Below are positions 55,143 to 63,311 of a DNA stretch of 64,000 bases, one piece after another. Every line of letters starts with the position of its first letter. Position 1 is the stretch's first letter. Position numbers and translations under genes: made by a program. The stretch covers positions 124,001 to 188,000 of the forward strand of contig JAQSYO010000004.1 in NCBI GenBank assembly GCA_029256105.1, given 5' to 3'. The DNA comes from Herbinix sp. (GTDB lineage Bacteria; Bacillota; Clostridia; Lachnospirales; Lachnospiraceae). Under the pieces are notes generated by a model. The model saw nothing but the letters and a program-made list of their open reading frames with translations, was not told the origin of the DNA and did no database searches.

Positions 55143-55343
55143 GTTATAAGTAAAATATTATCTTATAAAGCTGATATACACCATTCTAACGTTACATGCC
55201 ACAATAACAATGGATTAATGGATTAATCATCCACTCTAGGAATCGTTTACTTTTTAATAAAAGATAAGTCGGTTGCTATATAAGTAGTTGCATAGAATTA
55301 TGATGAACAAAGTGATATAATTGGATTGTTGCAAAGAAAAAAT

Positions 55344-55377
55344 AAAACAGGGGTCTGATCTCTGACCCTTGTTTTTT
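55344..55377. terminator. Bidirectional terminator after the DMT transporter
   Basis: AAAACAGGGGTC (55344-55355) pairs with GACCCTTGTTTT (55364-55375) with one G-U pair, then further T. Confidence 0.85.
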
Positions 55378-55384
55378 AATTGAT

Positions 55385-56467
55385 TTATTGATGATTATGA
55401 TTGTGATGCATATCCGGTGTATGAACATGGTTATGAATTATCCCCTCGTGTTTATGAACATGACTATGTTCACCGACAACACCAGGTACATGCGTATGCT
55501 TATGATGCTCCTCTTCGTGATTATGTTTGTGCTCATGTGTTAAGGGTGTATGAGTATGCAGATGTTTATGTACTTCGGAAACGGTAAGATAGGTTCCAAT
55601 AAGCATAATTACAAGAGCAATTAAGAATTTCCCCGTAATTCCTTCATGAAAAATACTCCAAGAAATCAGAACACCAATAAAAGGAGCCGCAGCATAATAG
55701 ACGCTTGTTCTGGCTGCTCCTAAGTCTCTTTGTGCTTTAATATAAAAATAGATACTAAGGCCATAAGCAACGAACCCCAATAGCATTGTAAAAAGTATAT
55801 ATTTTATATTGCTACTGCACTGCCGATTAACAAAGGATAATAACAAAGCTCCAAAACCTGATCCAAAGCCTTTTATAACTACAATCTGAAGCGGATTTTT
55901 TACTGATAGCATACGTGTACAATTATTCTCAAACCCCCAACATACACATGCCATTAAAACAAAGATAGAACCTGTAGAAAAGGAAAAACTGCTCGTATCT
56001 AGCGTAAGAACAAAGCTCGAAATAGTAATAAAGGTTATCGCCAGCCACATTCGTTTTCCTACTGCTTCTTTAAAGACAAATAACGCAATCATTGAGGTTG
56101 CTACAATCTCAAAGTTATTTAATAATGAGACATTTGCAGAAGTAGTCATAGCAAGTCCCAACATCAGAAAAACAGGTGCACCAATATCAAGTACAACCAT
56201 ACCTAGAATATATGGTAATTCTTTTTTTGTAATTCGTGCTTCCAGTTGTTCTTTTTGCCCCATCCGCTTGATGATATTCACTGATAACATACCAAACCCC
56301 GCACCTAAGTATAGCAGTGCGGCCATCAAAGTCGGCGGAATCTCAACCAACAATAGCTTTGAAACAGGCGCACTTATCCCATAGAGTATCGCTGCTAGGA
56401 TAGCCATCAACACAGCTCCCTGATTCTTATCCCCGTGCATATCATGAAAAGTATGCATATTGTTCAT
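55385..56467 (-). CDS. DMT/EamA family transporter with histidine-rich tail
   Basis: A 360-residue drug/metabolite transporter: ten membrane helices in two EamA repeats (about 18-300), followed by a cytoplasmic tail of about 60 residues in which about one third are His (HTHTP, HEHKHNH, HKHTH, HSHVHKH). The N-terminus also has NMHTFHDMHGD. Such His clusters bind Zn, Ni or Co in metal transporters and chaperones, so metal transport or metal-controlled activity is plausible; it is not established for EamA proteins. It follows the aldehyde dehydrogenase gene by 11 bases. ATG with AAAGGGG. Confidence 0.9.
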   Translation of the reverse strand: MNNMHTFHDMHGDKNQGAVLMAILAAILYGISAPVSKLLLVEIPPTLMAALLYLGAGFGMLSVNIIKRMGQKEQLEARITKKELPYILGMVVLDIGAPVFLMLGLAMTTSANVSLLNNFEIVATSMIALFVFKEAVGKRMWLAITFITISSFVLTLDTSSFSFSTGSIFVLMACVCWGFENNCTRMLSVKNPLQIVVIKGFGSGFGALLLSFVNRQCSSNIKYILFTMLLGFVAYGLSIYFYIKAQRDLGAARTSVYYAAAPFIGVLISWSIFHEGITGKFLIALVIMLIGTYLTVSEVHKHLHTHTPLTHEHKHNHEEEHHKHTHVPGVVGEHSHVHKHEGIIHNHVHTPDMHHNHNHQ

Positions 56468-56478
56468 ATAGTACCCCT

Positions 56479-57849
56479 TTACTTCATAATCTTCTTAATT
56501 AGTTCAAGATGATCTTTATATGGCGGATAACGTAATGGAAGATCGAACAAATTTGATTTTTTCAATATACTTTTCTTATGTGAAAAGGTATTGAAACTAG
56601 CCTCTCCATGATATCCACCCATACCGCTTTCTCCAACTCCACCAAACGGCAAATGGGAGGTTGCAAGGTGCATAATGGTATCATTAATGCAGCCACCACC
56701 ATAAGAAATACTACGAATTATTTTGCTTTCATTCTCCTTCTTCGTCGTAAAGAAATATAGTGCTAAGGGCTTCGGTCGACTATTGATCCGCGAAATCACT
56801 TCATTTAAATCTTTATATTCCAGCACCGGTAATAAAGGTCCAAATATCTCCTCCACCATAATCGGACTATCCCAGGTAATATGATCAAGAACGGTAGGGG
56901 CAATCTGATTGGTATCTCTTGAGATTTCTCCACCAACCACAACGTGCTCCCCTTCCGTCAATTCGCTTAACCTTTGTAAATGTTTTTCATTCACTATCTT
57001 AGGAAACTCATCATTCCTCGACGCATTCGTACCATAAAAACGAACGATATACTCTTTGATTTTCTGAACTAATGCTTCCTTTACAGTATAATGAACTAGT
57101 AAATAATCTGGAGCAACACAGGTTTGTCCTGCATTCGTAAACTTACCCCAAGTAATACGCCTTGCCGCTAGATCCAAATCAGCTGACTCATCTACAATAC
57201 AAGGGCTCTTTCCACCAAGTTCCAAGGTAATCGGAGTAATGTGTTTGACCGCAGCTTCCATTACAAGTTTACCAACCGCAACGCTTCCCGTAAAGAAAAT
57301 ATAGTCAAACTTTTGCTCTAATAAGGATTGGTTTGCTTCCCTACCCCCATGAATAACAGTAACATAATCCTTTCGAAACACCTCAGATAGAATGATGTCA
57401 ATAACCTCTGAGGTATTGGGTGAATAATTAGAAGGCTTTACTACAACACAATTACCCGCAGCGATTGCTCCAATAAGCGGTGCTATCGTCAACATAAAAG
57501 GATAATTCCAAGGTGACATAATGAGTACTACCCCATACGGTTCTGAATATATCGTACTTGAGGACAAAAAATTCGTAATCGGTGTTCTTACTCTCTTTGG
57601 TACGGCCCAACCCGTCAGGTGTTTCCTCACAAATCGAAGCTCTTCTAGAACCATCCCTACTTCCGTAGCATAAGCCTCAAAGGCTGCTTTATTTAAATCT
57701 TTCTTAAGTGCATCTAATATATCCTTCTCATGATCTTTAATTGAACTGCTAAGACGTTTTAAATGTTCTAAACGAAATACAATATCCTTTGTCTTGTCTT
57801 CCGCAAAAAACTCTCTTTGCCGTTCTATTATTCCTATAATATCCTGCAT
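56479..57849 (-). CDS. Aldehyde dehydrogenase (NAD(P)+), class 3 type
   Basis: A 456-residue aldehyde dehydrogenase similar to the class 3/YwdH group. NAD-binding MSPWNYPFML, the turn GSVAVGKLVMEAA, catalytic Glu in LELGGKSP and catalytic Cys in NAGQTCVAPDY are all present, and the EIFGPLLPV segment follows. The C-terminal SHKKSILKK basic patch is typical of this group, which often oxidises fatty or aromatic aldehydes. First gene of a pair with the His-rich transporter 11 bases downstream. ATG with AAGGAGGG. Confidence 0.93.
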   Translation of the reverse strand: MQDIIGIIERQREFFAEDKTKDIVFRLEHLKRLSSSIKDHEKDILDALKKDLNKAAFEAYATEVGMVLEELRFVRKHLTGWAVPKRVRTPITNFLSSSTIYSEPYGVVLIMSPWNYPFMLTIAPLIGAIAAGNCVVVKPSNYSPNTSEVIDIILSEVFRKDYVTVIHGGREANQSLLEQKFDYIFFTGSVAVGKLVMEAAVKHITPITLELGGKSPCIVDESADLDLAARRITWGKFTNAGQTCVAPDYLLVHYTVKEALVQKIKEYIVRFYGTNASRNDEFPKIVNEKHLQRLSELTEGEHVVVGGEISRDTNQIAPTVLDHITWDSPIMVEEIFGPLLPVLEYKDLNEVISRINSRPKPLALYFFTTKKENESKIIRSISYGGGCINDTIMHLATSHLPFGGVGESGMGGYHGEASFNTFSHKKSILKKSNLFDLPLRYPPYKDHLELIKKIMK

Positions 57850-58112
57850 GAACTAATTCCCTCCTTGGGGAGCAACTGAATCCGCCCAATCAAACTGTTA
57901 TTATATATTTTACCATTATGCAAAATGTACTTACTATTTTACGCCTCGTTATGGGATAATACAAGAATTTTATAGTGATATGTTGGGAGAAACCTCCAAT
58001 TTAAGCATATTTTTATGTTCATACTTCTTGTCTCATTTTATTTAATAATTGCACTATTTTTACTAATCTACTCATATATTGATGTAATAATAGCATTGGA
58101 GGTAACTCATAC

Positions 58113-58751
58113 ATGTTGAACACTAAGGATTTTCCGCAACCGCCATACAATAAAATGACTTTGACTGGAAAAGGTCAAGTAACTGCCCTTCCTGATCTTG
58201 CGATTCTTCGACTTGGGGTTCAGACCACAGGAGATAATTTGACCGACGCTCAATCAGAAAATGCTCGTATCAGCCAAAACGTCATCAATGCACTGAAACA
58301 ACTTGGAATTACAGATCTTAAGACCTATCAATACACAATTGAGATGCTTTATGATTATCAAAACGGCGCACGAATTGACAAGGGCTATTCGGTTCGAAAT
58401 GTTTTTGAAATTCGAACAAGCAATTTAGGTTTAGTGGGCACAATTATTGATACTGCTGTTAATTACGGAGCAAATGTAGTAGAGTTTGTTAACTTTGAAG
58501 TATCAAATCCAGATTTATATTATCAAGAGGCACTCAATCTTGCTATAAATGATGCTTACCACAAGGCAAAATCCATATCATCAAATCTAAGAATCATGGT
58601 AAATCCTATTCCTACAATGATAACAGAGAACAGCACACCTCCTACCCCATTTTCATCTATCTTTTTAGCTAGAGAGGGAGCCTTCACTACACCGATTGAA
58701 CCAGGAAATAAACAGATAGAGGCAGCAGTTACAGTGGAATTTACCTACTGA
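58113..58751 (+). CDS. SIMPL domain (DUF541) protein
   Basis: A 212-residue SIMPL-domain protein: GKGQVTALPDLAILRLGVQT, NARISQNVINALKQLGI, and the end VTVEFTY. The DUF541 fold appears in oxidative-stress or periplasmic proteins in Gram-negatives (YggE) and signalling in animals; in Firmicutes the role is unknown. No signal peptide, so this one is cytoplasmic, unlike YggE. Single gene with TGGAGGT site and a terminator downstream. Confidence 0.88.
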   Translation: MLNTKDFPQPPYNKMTLTGKGQVTALPDLAILRLGVQTTGDNLTDAQSENARISQNVINALKQLGITDLKTYQYTIEMLYDYQNGARIDKGYSVRNVFEIRTSNLGLVGTIIDTAVNYGANVVEFVNFEVSNPDLYYQEALNLAINDAYHKAKSISSNLRIMVNPIPTMITENSTPPTPFSSIFLAREGAFTTPIEPGNKQIEAAVTVEFTY

Positions 58752-58813
58752 TCACAGCAAAACTTTATTAATGAAATGATTGAAAATTATTGAAATATAT
58801 AATTCATATGTAA

Positions 58814-58862
58814 TAAGCCGGATCAAGGAGACATTTAGTTTTCTCCTACGAACCGGCTTATC
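58814..58862. terminator. Terminator after the SIMPL gene
   Basis: TAAGCCGG (58814-58821) pairs with CCGGCTTA (58853-58860), with an inner AGGAGA/TCTCCT helix. Confidence 0.75.
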
Positions 58863-58954
58863 GTTTATTATTTCTTATATATTAATTAAACATTAATGAA
58901 TCATATTTTATTTCTGTATAGTAATACTCGACTTGCAATTGCCAATGCTATGCT

Positions 58955-59413
58955 CTACCTTAGCTTCTTTCCTTCCACAAGCTTAACAATCGCTTTTTCA
59001 ATCCGATCTAACCTGGTTTCTGCTCTCTTAGCGTCGGTAATCCAGGTAACATATTCTTTCTTTCCCGTAAAGGAAAGTTTCTCATACGTTTTTTGTGCTT
59101 CAGAATTATTTTTCATGGCTTCTAAAAAATCTGAAGGAATATCAACTATACGCTCTTCTTCGTCTTTTTCTATTGTTACATCAATTGTATCACCAAAATC
59201 CTTACCAATTTTCTTTCGGATTTCCTGGGTCAATCCTAGCATATAGCATCCACCCATGTTAACGAGTGAACCACGGTATTCGAAACCGTCGAAGGTTGCC
59301 AAAACCTTCACTCTTTTCGTTCCAAATATCTCTTCGACATCAAAAGGAGGCTCTACATAGGCTGCATTCATGTTTGCATGCTGTTGTATAACCGCTTTGA
59401 ATTCTTGTTTCAT
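58955..59413 (-). CDS. YdeI/DUF1905 family protein
   Basis: A 152-residue cytoplasmic protein with two parts: residues 1-95 match DUF1905 (PFDVEEIFGTKRVKVLATFDG, MLGLTQEIRKKIGK, DTIDVTIEKDEEER), and the C-terminal third matches the YdeI/OmpD-associated, bacteriocin-protection-like domain (FLEAMKNNSEAQKTYEKLSF, KKEYVTWITDAKRAETR). The tail is basic (AIVKLVEGKKLR). Role unknown; bacteriocin tolerance is reported for some relatives. Single gene, ATG with AAGGAG. Confidence 0.85.
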   Translation of the reverse strand: MKQEFKAVIQQHANMNAAYVEPPFDVEEIFGTKRVKVLATFDGFEYRGSLVNMGGCYMLGLTQEIRKKIGKDFGDTIDVTIEKDEEERIVDIPSDFLEAMKNNSEAQKTYEKLSFTGKKEYVTWITDAKRAETRLDRIEKAIVKLVEGKKLR

Positions 59414-59493
59414 ATCGTAAACTCCTTATCAAATCTATATATACAATTAATCACCAATTTGTTTTTGTATTTTTTATAAAATTTTCGCTTTCA

Positions 59494-60303
59494 TTAAATG
59501 CCATTTTGGTTGTTTAACAAGTTCATTATAGGGACATTGTAATTAATATCTCTTGTGGTATAATTCTCTTTCTCGTTCTTGTTATCTTCATCCTTATCAT
59601 CATTCAAAAACAACTCCATAAATTTCATATAATCTTCATAAGAAAATAATGAATTTAAGTCCTCTAACTCAGAAGATGTACCATCCGCGTCATTCGTTAA
59701 TAAGAATGACAGATTTTTTTGAACAGGAGCGGCAGCAACTGGTGGAATTATTTTATTTGTTCCATTTTTACCGTTAGCAGTACCAGTACTAACATAAGCA
59801 CCTTCCGTATCAACCCCTTTACCCATATAATTCATTACCTTTTTTACATAGTTTTGGGTTTCTTCAAAAGGAGGAATTCCTCCATACTTTGCAACATTAC
59901 CGCTACCGGCATTATACGCTGCTAAGGCAAGACGTGAATCTCCATCATATTTTTTAAGCAAACCTGCTATGTATTTGGCACCACCCATGATATTTTGTTC
60001 TGCATCAAAGGAATCTGTAACTCCAAGTGATTTGGCTGTGGCTGGCATCAACTGCATAACTCCTTGCGCACCACATCTGGAGACAGCCTTCGCATTGAAA
60101 TTAGATTCTGCTTTTCCAATTGCTTTTAGAAGATTAACTGGTACGTTATATTTATCTGATGCTTGTTCAAAGATATCGTCCAGTGATTTCGTCTCACCCA
60201 AATACGAAGAAAAATCAGAGCTATATTCTGAACTTTTTTTTCCGGAATTTATACTATAAGTATTCTTATTTTCTACATTCGATATTTTGTTTACTTCTGA
60301 CAT
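59494..60303 (-). CDS. SLT lytic transglycosylase without signal peptide
   Basis: A 269-residue peptidoglycan-cleaving protein. The SLT domain (residues 43-155) has the catalytic Glu66 in AIGKAESNFN, the GAQGVMQLMPATAK motif and ALAAYNAGSGNV. The N-terminal 40 residues are polar (SYSSDFSSYLGETKS) and there is no signal peptide, which is odd for an enzyme that must act on the cell wall. A C-terminal 100-residue low-complexity extension (Asn, Asp, Glu rich) follows. Such signal-less SLT proteins in Clostridia may be exported by the flagellar route or act in spore formation. ATG with AAGGAG. Confidence 0.88.
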   Translation of the reverse strand: MSEVNKISNVENKNTYSINSGKKSSEYSSDFSSYLGETKSLDDIFEQASDKYNVPVNLLKAIGKAESNFNAKAVSRCGAQGVMQLMPATAKSLGVTDSFDAEQNIMGGAKYIAGLLKKYDGDSRLALAAYNAGSGNVAKYGGIPPFEETQNYVKKVMNYMGKGVDTEGAYVSTGTANGKNGTNKIIPPVAAAPVQKNLSFLLTNDADGTSSELEDLNSLFSYEDYMKFMELFLNDDKDEDNKNEKENYTTRDINYNVPIMNLLNNQNGI

Positions 60304-60431
60304 AATTTCTCCTTAGCTTCTCAGAACCTTTATCCGACCACTCGATACCAATATCATTTTAAGCTATTTTTCAATATTTTTCAACAATCTATACCATAAT
60401 TAATAATTTAATTGACGGAAAAAAATGGTGA

Positions 60432-60770
60432 TTAGTTTTTTTCATTCAAATAAGTTATATACTTGTTACCAAATACTTGAAATTGCGTTAAGACAGGGAT
60501 AAACTCCTTCCCCAAATCACTCAGAGAGTATTCAACTTTCGGTGGAATCTCTGGGTAAACATGTCGAATAATCATACCCTGCTCCTCGAGGCTTCTTAGC
60601 TGCTTCGTCAAAGTAGACTGTGTTATCTCTGGAAGCCTTCTTTGCAATTCCCCAAACCGCAATGTTTCCTGATGCAAATAAAAGATAATTAAAATTGCCC
60701 ATTTCCCTGAAAATACTTTCTGAACAGTAACATAAGGACAGACACCAAACAGATTAATATTTTTCTCCAT
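60432..60770 (-). CDS. HxlR family transcriptional regulator
   Basis: A 112-residue winged-helix regulator of the HxlR family. The hallmark CPYVTVQKVFSGKWAILII (11-29) includes the conserved Cys near the N-terminus that often senses electrophiles or oxidants, followed by LRFGELQRRLPEITQSTLTKQLRSLE. Divergent from a split-barrel flavoprotein gene; the clear inverted repeat between them overlaps that gene's promoter, so the regulator probably represses it. ATG with AAAGGAG. Confidence 0.92.
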   Translation of the reverse strand: MEKNINLFGVCPYVTVQKVFSGKWAILIIFYLHQETLRFGELQRRLPEITQSTLTKQLRSLEEQGMIIRHVYPEIPPKVEYSLSDLGKEFIPVLTQFQVFGNKYITYLNEKN

Positions 60771-60807
60771 ACGAATTACTCCTTTCCACAGTATCTATTT
60801 GGATACT

Positions 60808-60830
60808 AAGTACAATAAATAATTGTACTT
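60808..60830. promoter_or_regulatory. Operator-like inverted repeat between hxlR and the flavoprotein gene
   Basis: AAGTACAAT (60808-60816), five-base centre, ATTGTACTT (60822-60830), perfect. It overlaps the flavoprotein -35 TTGATA (60829-60834; -10 TAATAT at 60851-60856). A second dyad GTATC/GATAC is at 60791-60806. Confidence 0.75.
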
Positions 60831-60903
60831 GATATTTTTGTTGTACATGTTAATATTAACGAATGAACAAATTATAACATAAAATTTTGGAGGGAACAAT
60901 AAT

Positions 60904-61296
60904 ATGAATCAAATCGCACAGTTTTTAAATGATTGTGGAACATTTTATTTAGCAACAGTAGAAAACGAACAACCTCGCGTAAGACCTTTTGGTGCTATCA
61001 TGGAATGGGATGGGAAAACTTATATCTGTACTAATAATACGAAGAAAGTTTATGCTCAAATGCAGGAGAACCCTAGAATCGAAATATCTGCGACTAGTGG
61101 GAATAAATGGATACGCCTTGAAGGAAAAATGGTTACTGACCCCAGAATAGAGGCAAAGGAAGCAATGCTTGCAGCGGTTCCCTCACTTAATAAAATGTAT
61201 AGTATTAATGATGGTGTCTTTGAAGTTCTTTATTTCACAGAAGCCAAAGCTACGATTTTCTCCTTTACAGAAAAGCCGGAGGAATTTACACTCTAG
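60904..61296 (+). CDS. Pyridoxamine 5'-phosphate oxidase family flavoprotein
   Basis: A 130-residue split-barrel FMN protein: FYLATVENEQPRVRPFGAIM, then KTYICTNNTKKVYAQMQENP and RLEGKMV are standard for the PPOX/FMN-binding family. Small members bind F420, FMN or haem and often protect against oxidants or electrophiles. Divergent from the HxlR regulator and sharing its operator region, so expression is probably induced by a compound sensed by that regulator. Strong GGAGGG site. Terminator downstream. Confidence 0.9.
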   Translation: MNQIAQFLNDCGTFYLATVENEQPRVRPFGAIMEWDGKTYICTNNTKKVYAQMQENPRIEISATSGNKWIRLEGKMVTDPRIEAKEAMLAAVPSLNKMYSINDGVFEVLYFTEAKATIFSFTEKPEEFTL

Positions 61297-61308
61297 GCTA
61301 TTTTAAAA

Positions 61309-61348
61309 ACAATGGTGCAATTATTCATTTAATTGCACCATTGTTTTA
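61309..61348 (+). terminator. Strong terminator after the flavoprotein gene
   Basis: ACAATGGTGCAATTA (61309-61323) pairs perfectly with TAATTGCACCATTGT (61330-61344), followed by TTTTATTT. Confidence 0.92.
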
Positions 61349-61384
61349 TTTAATAATTAATAGTTCTGCTCATAATTATATACA

Positions 61385-61540
61385 TTAATCTCTCTCATCA
61401 CTTTTCGGTTGAGGATTATCTTTTAATCCAAATACTGCACGAGCACTCTCTGCCTGTGGATCGTGCTTCACATGTTTCGAATGGAAGGTTCCATCCTCTT
61501 TTTTATGGTTTTTTGTACTTTTCATCTTACTATCCTTCAT
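61385..61540 (-). CDS. CPC_1213 family small protein
   Basis: A 51-residue basic hydrophilic protein starting MKDSKMKSTKNHKKEDG with the core FHSKHVKHDPQAESARAVFGL and an acidic tail. From memory this is the CPC_1213 family of Clostridia, short proteins of unknown function with the conserved KHDPQAESAR motif. A good GGAGGTATTTAT ribosome site precedes the ATG at 61540. Too short for routine gene calling but the motif makes it real. Divergent from the flavodiiron gene. Confidence 0.75.
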   Translation of the reverse strand: MKDSKMKSTKNHKKEDGTFHSKHVKHDPQAESARAVFGLKDNPQPKSDERD

Positions 61541-61628
61541 ATAAATACCTCCTAAATAAATTTACTCTTTTAGTATGTCTTCTTTTTATTATCCAATACA
61601 AACTAAACCTTGGAATGAAAATATATAC

Positions 61629-61658
61629 TTGTTTTTGGAGTAAACTATGTAGTACAAT
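61629..61658 (+). promoter_or_regulatory. Candidate promoter of the flavodiiron gene
   Basis: TTGTTT (61629-61634), 18-base spacer, TACAAT (61653-61658). Confidence 0.45.
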
Positions 61659-61711
61659 AATTATGTTTCATACAATGAAATTTGAGATTTTAATTTAAGG
61701 AGGTATGCTCC

Positions 61712-62914
61712 ATGTATAGTATCCAGGAAATAGCACCTAAAGTATATTGGGTTGGTGGGAACGACAGACGTTTAGAACGTTTTGAAAATATGTTTCCTCT
61801 ACCAAATGGAGTTGCATATAATTCATATCTTATGCTTGATGAAAAAACTGCATTGATTGATACAGTGGATCAATCAATTAGTGCTTTATACCTTGAAAAT
61901 GTCACTTATGTTCTAGGTGGAAGAGATCTAGACTACTTAATAATAAACCATATGGAGCCAGACCACTGTGCTAATATTGAAGAAATTGTGCGTAGGTATC
62001 CGAATATTCAGCTTGTTGGTAATAAGAAAACCTTTCAATTCTTAGAACAATACTACAGTCTAGATATGTCTTCCAATTATTTGGAGGTTAAGGATGGTCA
62101 GGAATTATCCTTAGGAAATCAAACTTTACGATTTTATACTGCTGCTATGGTTCATTGGCCGGAGGTTATGTTCACTTATGAAGTCTCACAGGGAATTCTT
62201 TTTTCCGCAGATGCCTTTGGGTCCTTTGGAGCACATGCAGGAAATCTCTATGCTGATGAGGTGGATGATAACATAATGAATGAGGCTAGACGTTATTATG
62301 CAAATATCGTCGGACGCTATGGTGCACAGGTACAGGCAGTCTTTCAAAAGCTCTCAGGTTTAGCCATCAACATGATTTGCTCCTTACATGGTCTAATCTG
62401 GCGTGGGGAAAGCGTTCCAATCATTTTTGATAAATATGATCTTTGGAGTCGTTATGAACCAGAGAATAAAGGTGTTGTCCTGTTTTATGCATCAATGTAT
62501 GGCAATACAGAAAATGCTATGAATGCTTTAGCCAATAAGCTTGCTCAGCGAGGAATAAGGGATATGCATATGTATGATGTATCCAAAACACATCCCTCGT
62601 ATATCATCTCAGATTTGTGGAAATATAGTAACCTGGTAATCGGCTCTCCTACTTATAATGCTCATCTTTATTTTGTAATGGATGCTCTTTTAAGAGAGAT
62701 CACAGTCCTTGGATTCAAGAATCGCAAGGTTTCCCTCATTGGTAATCACACTTGGGCCAGCTCAGCAGTAAAAGTAATGCAAGAGCTTGTCGGTACAATG
62801 ACTGATGTTGAAATAATCGGAACTCCCCTCGATGTTCGTTCTACCTTAAAAGCTGAGCGGGAACCAGAGTTGGATGCACTAGCAGATGCAATTAGTGAAT
62901 CAATTCTCGGTTAG
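61712..62914 (+). CDS. fprA: Flavodiiron protein (FprA family)
   Basis: A 400-residue A-type flavoprotein that reduces oxygen or nitric oxide to protect anaerobes. The N-terminal metallo-beta-lactamase-like domain holds the di-iron ligands HMEPDH (His80, Glu82, Asp84, His85), with the second set in VHWPEVM, SADAFGSF and SLHGLIW. The C-terminal flavodoxin domain begins about residue 255 (VLFYASMYGNTENAM) and binds FMN (GSPTYNAHLY). No rubredoxin domain is attached, so a separate electron donor is needed. Strong AAGGAGGT site. Monocistronic. Confidence 0.95.
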   Translation: MYSIQEIAPKVYWVGGNDRRLERFENMFPLPNGVAYNSYLMLDEKTALIDTVDQSISALYLENVTYVLGGRDLDYLIINHMEPDHCANIEEIVRRYPNIQLVGNKKTFQFLEQYYSLDMSSNYLEVKDGQELSLGNQTLRFYTAAMVHWPEVMFTYEVSQGILFSADAFGSFGAHAGNLYADEVDDNIMNEARRYYANIVGRYGAQVQAVFQKLSGLAINMICSLHGLIWRGESVPIIFDKYDLWSRYEPENKGVVLFYASMYGNTENAMNALANKLAQRGIRDMHMYDVSKTHPSYIISDLWKYSNLVIGSPTYNAHLYFVMDALLREITVLGFKNRKVSLIGNHTWASSAVKVMQELVGTMTDVEIIGTPLDVRSTLKAEREPELDALADAISESILG

Positions 62915-62989
62915 AACAATACCAATGCTGCATAATATGAAATTATTGAATATAAATTTTTTTCTAGAATGAATATTTGAAATAATCTC

Positions 62990-63130
62990 ATCAATTAGAA
63001 TGAAAAAAGTTCTCACTAAATGAGTATTAAAAATGCTCTTTGCTAAATGAATATATAATAAACTTTTTACAAGTTGGATATTAGAAAACGCACTTTGCTA
63101 AATGAAAATATAAAAAAAGCTCTCTTGCCA
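62990..63130. repeat. Decayed direct repeats around GCTCTTTGCTAAATGAATAT
   Basis: Several imperfect copies of a unit about 30-50 bases long (containing CTTTGCTAAATGAA or CTCACTAAATGAG) between 62990 and 63105. They lead into the terminator stem at 63112. No gene in the gap 62915-63311. Confidence 0.6.
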
Positions 63131-63214
63131 AGAATGATGTGACCCCAATAAGTTAGATTTTTAGGTCTAACTTTTAGGGGTCGGATCAGAATTGATCAAT
63201 AAGAGAGCTTTTTT
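63112..63214. terminator. Terminator with an inserted inverted-repeat element in its loop
   Basis: Outer arms AAAAAAAGCTCTCTT (63112-63126) and AAGAGAGCTTTTTT (63201-63214) form a standard terminator. The loop holds a second palindrome: GACCCC-AATA-AGTTAGA (63141-63157) with TCTAACT-TTTA-GGGGTC (63166-63182), eight-base centre. The inner repeat resembles the joined ends of an IS3-family element. Confidence 0.7.
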
Positions 63215-63311
63215 ATAATTCATTTATTTTATTTCTAACGATGGCATAATAAAAATTCGATAAAATTGCCTACAGCTATGCTTACCTTATCATTTCAATA
63301 ACTGCTGATTA

